Shown one piece after another: positions 5,385 to 7,972 of a stretch of 7,972 bases of DNA. Source of the stretch: an uncultured Clostridia bacterium (GTDB lineage: Bacteria > Bacillota > Clostridia > Christensenellales > UBA1242); assembly GCA_947630075.1 (NCBI GenBank), contig CANRGF010000043.1, positions 1 through 7,972 of the forward strand, read 5' to 3'. Made by a program: the position numbers and the translations under genes. The number at the start of each line of letters is the position of its first letter. Within the stretch, counting starts at the first letter, position 1. The notes under the pieces are model-generated. The model ran no database searches. It saw only the letters and a program-made list of their open reading frames with translations, and was not told where the DNA came from.

Positions 5385-7358
5385 ATGGATAATTTAATTT
5401 CTAGTGAAGAGTTTGACGCTTCAATCAAAAACAATTTAGATTTGCAGGCTCAAAAGCCAGACCTTTCAAAATCAACCACCTTAAATGCTCAAAAGCAGTT
5501 TAAACCAAGGCACAATGCAAATCATGGCGGGCATCACAACCCTCAGCCAAAGCAGGCGGAAAAACCTTCTCAAGTGGCGGAGAGCAAATCGCAAAACATA
5601 AGCTCAAGGGTGGAGCAATCCACAATTTTTCAAAACAACATCACTGAAAACACCCTAGTTTATTCTAGCGAAAATGATGGCAAACAACCAAAACCGCGTG
5701 CAAACAACCTTAAGGTTATGTTTTTGGGCGGAATTGGCGAAATTGGCAAGAATATGACCGTGTTGGAGTATGGCAAGGACATCATCGTGATAGATTGCGG
5801 TGTTATGTTTCCGTCTCTTGAAATGCTTGGCATAGACTTAGTTGTGCCAGACATCACATATCTTGTGGAAAATAAAGATAAGGTGCGCGGATTTTTAATC
5901 ACACACGGGCATGAAGACCATATCGGCTCAATTCCTTATGTTGTGAACGAAGTTAATGCGCCAATCTATGCCAGCAAGATGACTTGTGGGCTTATTAAGA
6001 AAAAAATGGAAGAGCATAAAAAGGTGGAATATAAAGCAATCGCCGTTAAAGCAAAGCAAAAAATCACGCTTGGTTGCTTTGAAATCGAGTTTATTCATGT
6101 AAACCACGCCATACCAGGTGCGTTTGCGCTTGCAATTAAAACTCCTGTTGGCATGGTGGTGCACACGGGGGACTATAAAATCGACCTCACACCAATCTAC
6201 GATGAGCCGTTTGATTTTCACTCGTTTGCCGAACTTGGCAAGCAGGGTGTGTTGCTTTATATGAGCGATAGCACGAATGCAGAGCGTGAAGGCTTTTCAT
6301 TATCTGAGCGTGTGGTTGGCGCAACGCTCGAAAAATTATTCGTTGAAAATAAGGATAGACGAATGATTGTGGCAGCTTTTGCGTCAAATGTGGATAGAAT
6401 GCAAGAGGTTATGAATCTTGCTGAAAAGTATGGCAGAAAGGTTGTGCTAACGGGTCGCAGCATGGTGAATGTAACCGATGTGGCAACCCAAATTGGCGAA
6501 ATGAAAGTGAATAAAAACAACATTATTGAAGTTGAAAAGATGAAAAACTATAAAGATAGTGAATTGCTTATCCTTTCCACAGGCAGTCAAGGCGAGCCTA
6601 ATAGTGCCTTATCTCGCATGGCAAATGGCGATTTTAAAGGCATCGAAATTGGCGAAAATGACCTTGTTATCTTTTCAAGTTCTCCAATTCCTGGCAATGA
6701 AAAGACAATCAACAACACAATCAACAAATTAATCATGCTTGGCGCAAAGGTGATTTACAATCAGTTGGAGCAGGTGCACGCTTCTGGGCACGCTTGCAAA
6801 GACGAGCAAAAAATCATGCTCAATTTGATTAGGCCTAAATACTTTATCCCTGTCCATGGAGAGCAAAGGCATCTGCTTGCGCAAAGAGAAACGGCAATCG
6901 CTGTTGGCATAGACAAGCACAACATCTTGCTCCCTATGCTTGGCATGAGAGTGGAGTTGAATAAAAACTTCATGAAGATGACGGGCTCTGTGCCTTTTGG
7001 CAGCAGGCTGATTGACGGCGCTGGCATAGGCGAAATGGAAAGCAATGTTTTGCGCGAAAGAAAGCAACTGAGTGAGGACGGCTTGTGCATAGTTATTTTA
7101 AATGTTAGTGCTAAGCGTGGCGAACTAAATGCTCGCCCAGAAATTGTTTCACGCGGATTTACTTACACGGGCGAAGCACAAACTTGGCTTGAAGATGCTA
7201 AAAACACCATCATTAATAGCATAGACCAAGACGCTTTGCGCTCACGCGACTATCTAAATGTGAAAATAGCACTAAGGAAAGCACTCACAAATTATCTAAA
7301 CAAAAAATTGAAGCGCAAACCAATGATTGTGCCAATTATAATCGAGAGTAACGAATAA
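5385..7358 (+). CDS. rnj: Ribonuclease J (metallo-beta-lactamase/beta-CASP RNase)
   Basis: The 657-residue product has the complete RNase J core from about residue 107. The metallo-beta-lactamase motif is HGHEDH (His174, His176, Asp178, His179), with further metal ligands His241 in HVNHAIPG and Asp263 in HTGDYKID. The beta-CASP domain follows with SDSTNAEREG (294-303), ASNVDRMQ (333-340), TGRSMVN (356-362), LSTGSQGEP (397-405), HASGHA (465-470) and PVHGEQRHL (489-497, including the last metal His491). A C-terminal dimerisation/RNA-binding domain ends the chain. RNase J combines 5'-to-3' exonuclease and endonuclease activity in mRNA decay and rRNA maturation, in the cytoplasm. RNase J proteins are usually about 550-560 residues; the excess is a hydrophilic N-terminal extension of about 105 residues rich in Asn, Gln, Lys, His and Ser, probably disordered. 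The HSIPD motif of most RNase J proteins is HAIPG here. The start ATG has a good ribosome binding site, AAGGAG, 4 nt upstream, and a dedicated promoter at 5188-5215. J1 and J2 cannot be told apart from this window. Confidence 0.95.
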   Translation: MDNLISSEEFDASIKNNLDLQAQKPDLSKSTTLNAQKQFKPRHNANHGGHHNPQPKQAEKPSQVAESKSQNISSRVEQSTIFQNNITENTLVYSSENDGKQPKPRANNLKVMFLGGIGEIGKNMTVLEYGKDIIVIDCGVMFPSLEMLGIDLVVPDITYLVENKDKVRGFLITHGHEDHIGSIPYVVNEVNAPIYASKMTCGLIKKKMEEHKKVEYKAIAVKAKQKITLGCFEIEFIHVNHAIPGAFALAIKTPVGMVVHTGDYKIDLTPIYDEPFDFHSFAELGKQGVLLYMSDSTNAEREGFSLSERVVGATLEKLFVENKDRRMIVAAFASNVDRMQEVMNLAEKYGRKVVLTGRSMVNVTDVATQIGEMKVNKNNIIEVEKMKNYKDSELLILSTGSQGEPNSALSRMANGDFKGIEIGENDLVIFSSSPIPGNEKTINNTINKLIMLGAKVIYNQLEQVHASGHACKDEQKIMLNLIRPKYFIPVHGEQRHLLAQRETAIAVGIDKHNILLPMLGMRVELNKNFMKMTGSVPFGSRLIDGAGIGEMESNVLRERKQLSEDGLCIVILNVSAKRGELNARPEIVSRGFTYTGEAQTWLEDAKNTIINSIDQDALRSRDYLNVKIALRKALTNYLNKKLKRKPMIVPIIIESNE

Positions 7359-7364
7359 AAGGGC

Positions 7365-7433
7365 GGGGGCTTTTGCGTTGCAAAGCAACGCTGCGGGCGC
7401 CGCCCGCAACACGCTGTGCGTGTAAAAGCCCCC
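7365..7433. repeat. Perfect four-armed cloverleaf palindromic element
   Basis: Sixty-nine bases fold with no unpaired base at the junction. The outer stem is GGGGGCTTTT (7365-7374) with AAAAGCCCCC (7424-7433), 10 bp. Arm 1 is GCGTTGC/GCAACGC (7375-7381, 7385-7391) with an AAA loop. Arm 2 is TGCGGGCG/CGCCCGCA (7392-7399, 7401-7408) around a single C; in practice its innermost pair would open. Arm 3 is ACACGC/GCGTGT (7409-7414, 7418-7423) with a TGT loop. All arms have perfect Watson-Crick pairing. The element begins 7 nt after the RNase J stop and is far more GC-rich than its surroundings. Being symmetrical, it would fold on either strand or as extruded DNA. It resembles intergenic palindromic (REP/MITE-like) elements. 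It lacks a T tract, so it is not a standard intrinsic terminator, though it may protect or attenuate the RNase J mRNA 3' end. Confidence 0.8.
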
Positions 7434-7449
7434 CCTATCCGCATAGAAT

Positions 7450-7972
7450 ATGAAGTTAGATGAAACTATAAAGCAGAGTGGAAAAGAGCACGGAGTGCCT
7501 ATAAGTTTGGACGACACTCTTTCTTTCATTTGCAAAACAATAAATGAAAATAACTGCAAGTCAGTTTTAGAGATTGGCACTGCCATAGGCTTTGGCTCAA
7601 TCACCATTGCTGAAAACACCACTTGCGAGTTCATCGACACATTAGAAATAGATAAAGACCGCTATCTTCAAGCGCAAAAAAATGTGGATGCGCACAATCT
7701 AACTGACAAAATAAATTTGCACTTAATAGACGCAATGGACTATCTAAAATCCACCACAAAAACCTATGATTTCATATATCTAGATGGTCCAAAAGGGCAG
7801 TATATCAACTATTTGCCATACATCTTAAAAATATTAAAAAAAGGCGGCATTTTGGTGGCGGATAACCTAAATTTTCACGGCATGGTTACGGGAGTAATTC
7901 CCATTTCAAAGGGTTGCCGAGCCATGATTAAGGGCTTAAAAAAATATATTGCCGCCATCACCACTCATCCCG
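7450..7972 (+). CDS. O-methyltransferase, TrmR/YrrM-like (5' part, runs off the window)
   Basis: Translation from ATG 7450-7452 stays open for 174 codons to the window edge, so the C-terminus is missing (family about 210-220 residues). SAM-binding motif I is LEIGTAIGFGS (40-50), and acidic Glu66 in TLEIDKDR follows the second strand, where it would bind the SAM ribose. The segment YDFIYLDGPKGQY (106-118) and LVADN (135-139) place Asp112, Asp138 and Asn139 as likely divalent-metal ligands, as in catechol-O-methyltransferase-like enzymes. These patterns match the Firmicute O-methyltransferase family 3 that includes TrmR (YrrM), which methylates 5-hydroxyuridine at the tRNA wobble position. That substrate is an inference from family likeness. 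The gene starts 16 nt beyond the cloverleaf element and 91 nt after RNase J, with no clear promoter or Shine-Dalgarno between, so it may be co-transcribed with RNase J. Another small-molecule or tRNA O-methyltransferase is the main alternative. Confidence 0.85.
   Translation, partial: MKLDETIKQSGKEHGVPISLDDTLSFICKTINENNCKSVLEIGTAIGFGSITIAENTTCEFIDTLEIDKDRYLQAQKNVDAHNLTDKINLHLIDAMDYLKSTTKTYDFIYLDGPKGQYINYLPYILKILKKGGILVADNLNFHGMVTGVIPISKGCRAMIKGLKKYIAAITTHP

Noticed and set aside
6729..7090. Overlapping minus-strand open frames inside RNase J
   Set aside because: Both are antisense to conserved beta-CASP and C-terminal coding sequence, with no family resemblance and no ribosome binding site or promoter I could support.
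7365..7433. Cloverleaf as a tRNA or tmRNA gene
   Set aside because: The outer stem is 10 bp, the arms have 1-3 nt loops, and there is no anticodon loop, T-loop GTTCRA motif or CCA end, so it is not a tRNA.
7361..7440. Cloverleaf as a conventional Rho-independent terminator for RNase J
   Set aside because: The outer stem is followed by CCTATCC rather than a T tract on the plus strand, and the minus strand also lacks one immediately after the stem.
1..7972. CRISPR arrays, tRNA/rRNA genes, transposases or prophage genes
   Set aside because: No regularly spaced repeats, RNA-gene signatures or mobile-element proteins were seen on either strand.

Overview
This window looks like chromosomal DNA of a low-GC Gram-positive bacterium, probably an uncultured clostridial-type Firmicute. 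The evidence is AT-rich DNA with many A and T tracts, strong AGGAGG-type ribosome binding sites, consensus sigma-A promoters, and Firmicute-type genes (a Veg-family protein, RNase J, a MacB/FtsX-type ABC exporter with a MarR regulator, an M16 peptidase). The lineage is an inference; there is no rRNA or other taxonomic marker here.

Layout: (1) 54-305, minus strand, a small Veg-family gene with its own extended -10 promoter and a UUCG-loop terminator. (2) 318-535, an AT-rich divergent control region. (3) 536-3744, plus strand, a two-gene operon: a MarR regulator, then a 920-residue ATPase-permease fusion. It is driven by a near-perfect sigma-A promoter whose -35 box lies inside a palindrome, a natural operator for the MarR protein, and it ends in an intrinsic terminator at 3766-3792. 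(4) 3875-5167, a stand-alone two-domain M16 zinc peptidase whose start has no visible ribosome binding site. (5) 5168-5384, a control region with a strong extended -10 promoter and a leader of about 160 nt with two predicted hairpins. (6) 5385-7358, RNase J with an unusual disordered N-terminal extension of about 105 residues. (7) 7365-7433, a GC-rich 69-nt element that folds exactly into a four-armed cloverleaf with no unpaired base at the junction. (8) 7450 to the window edge, the start of a TrmR/YrrM-like SAM-dependent O-methyltransferase.

The genes fall into unrelated functional units. The MarR-ABC pair is most simply a ligand-inducible export or envelope-stress module. RNase J and the probable tRNA methyltransferase form an RNA-metabolism neighbourhood that may be co-transcribed. 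The M16 peptidase and the Veg protein are single-gene units. The least explained item is the perfect cloverleaf at 7365-7433, which differs in composition from its surroundings and looks like a copy of an intergenic palindromic element.
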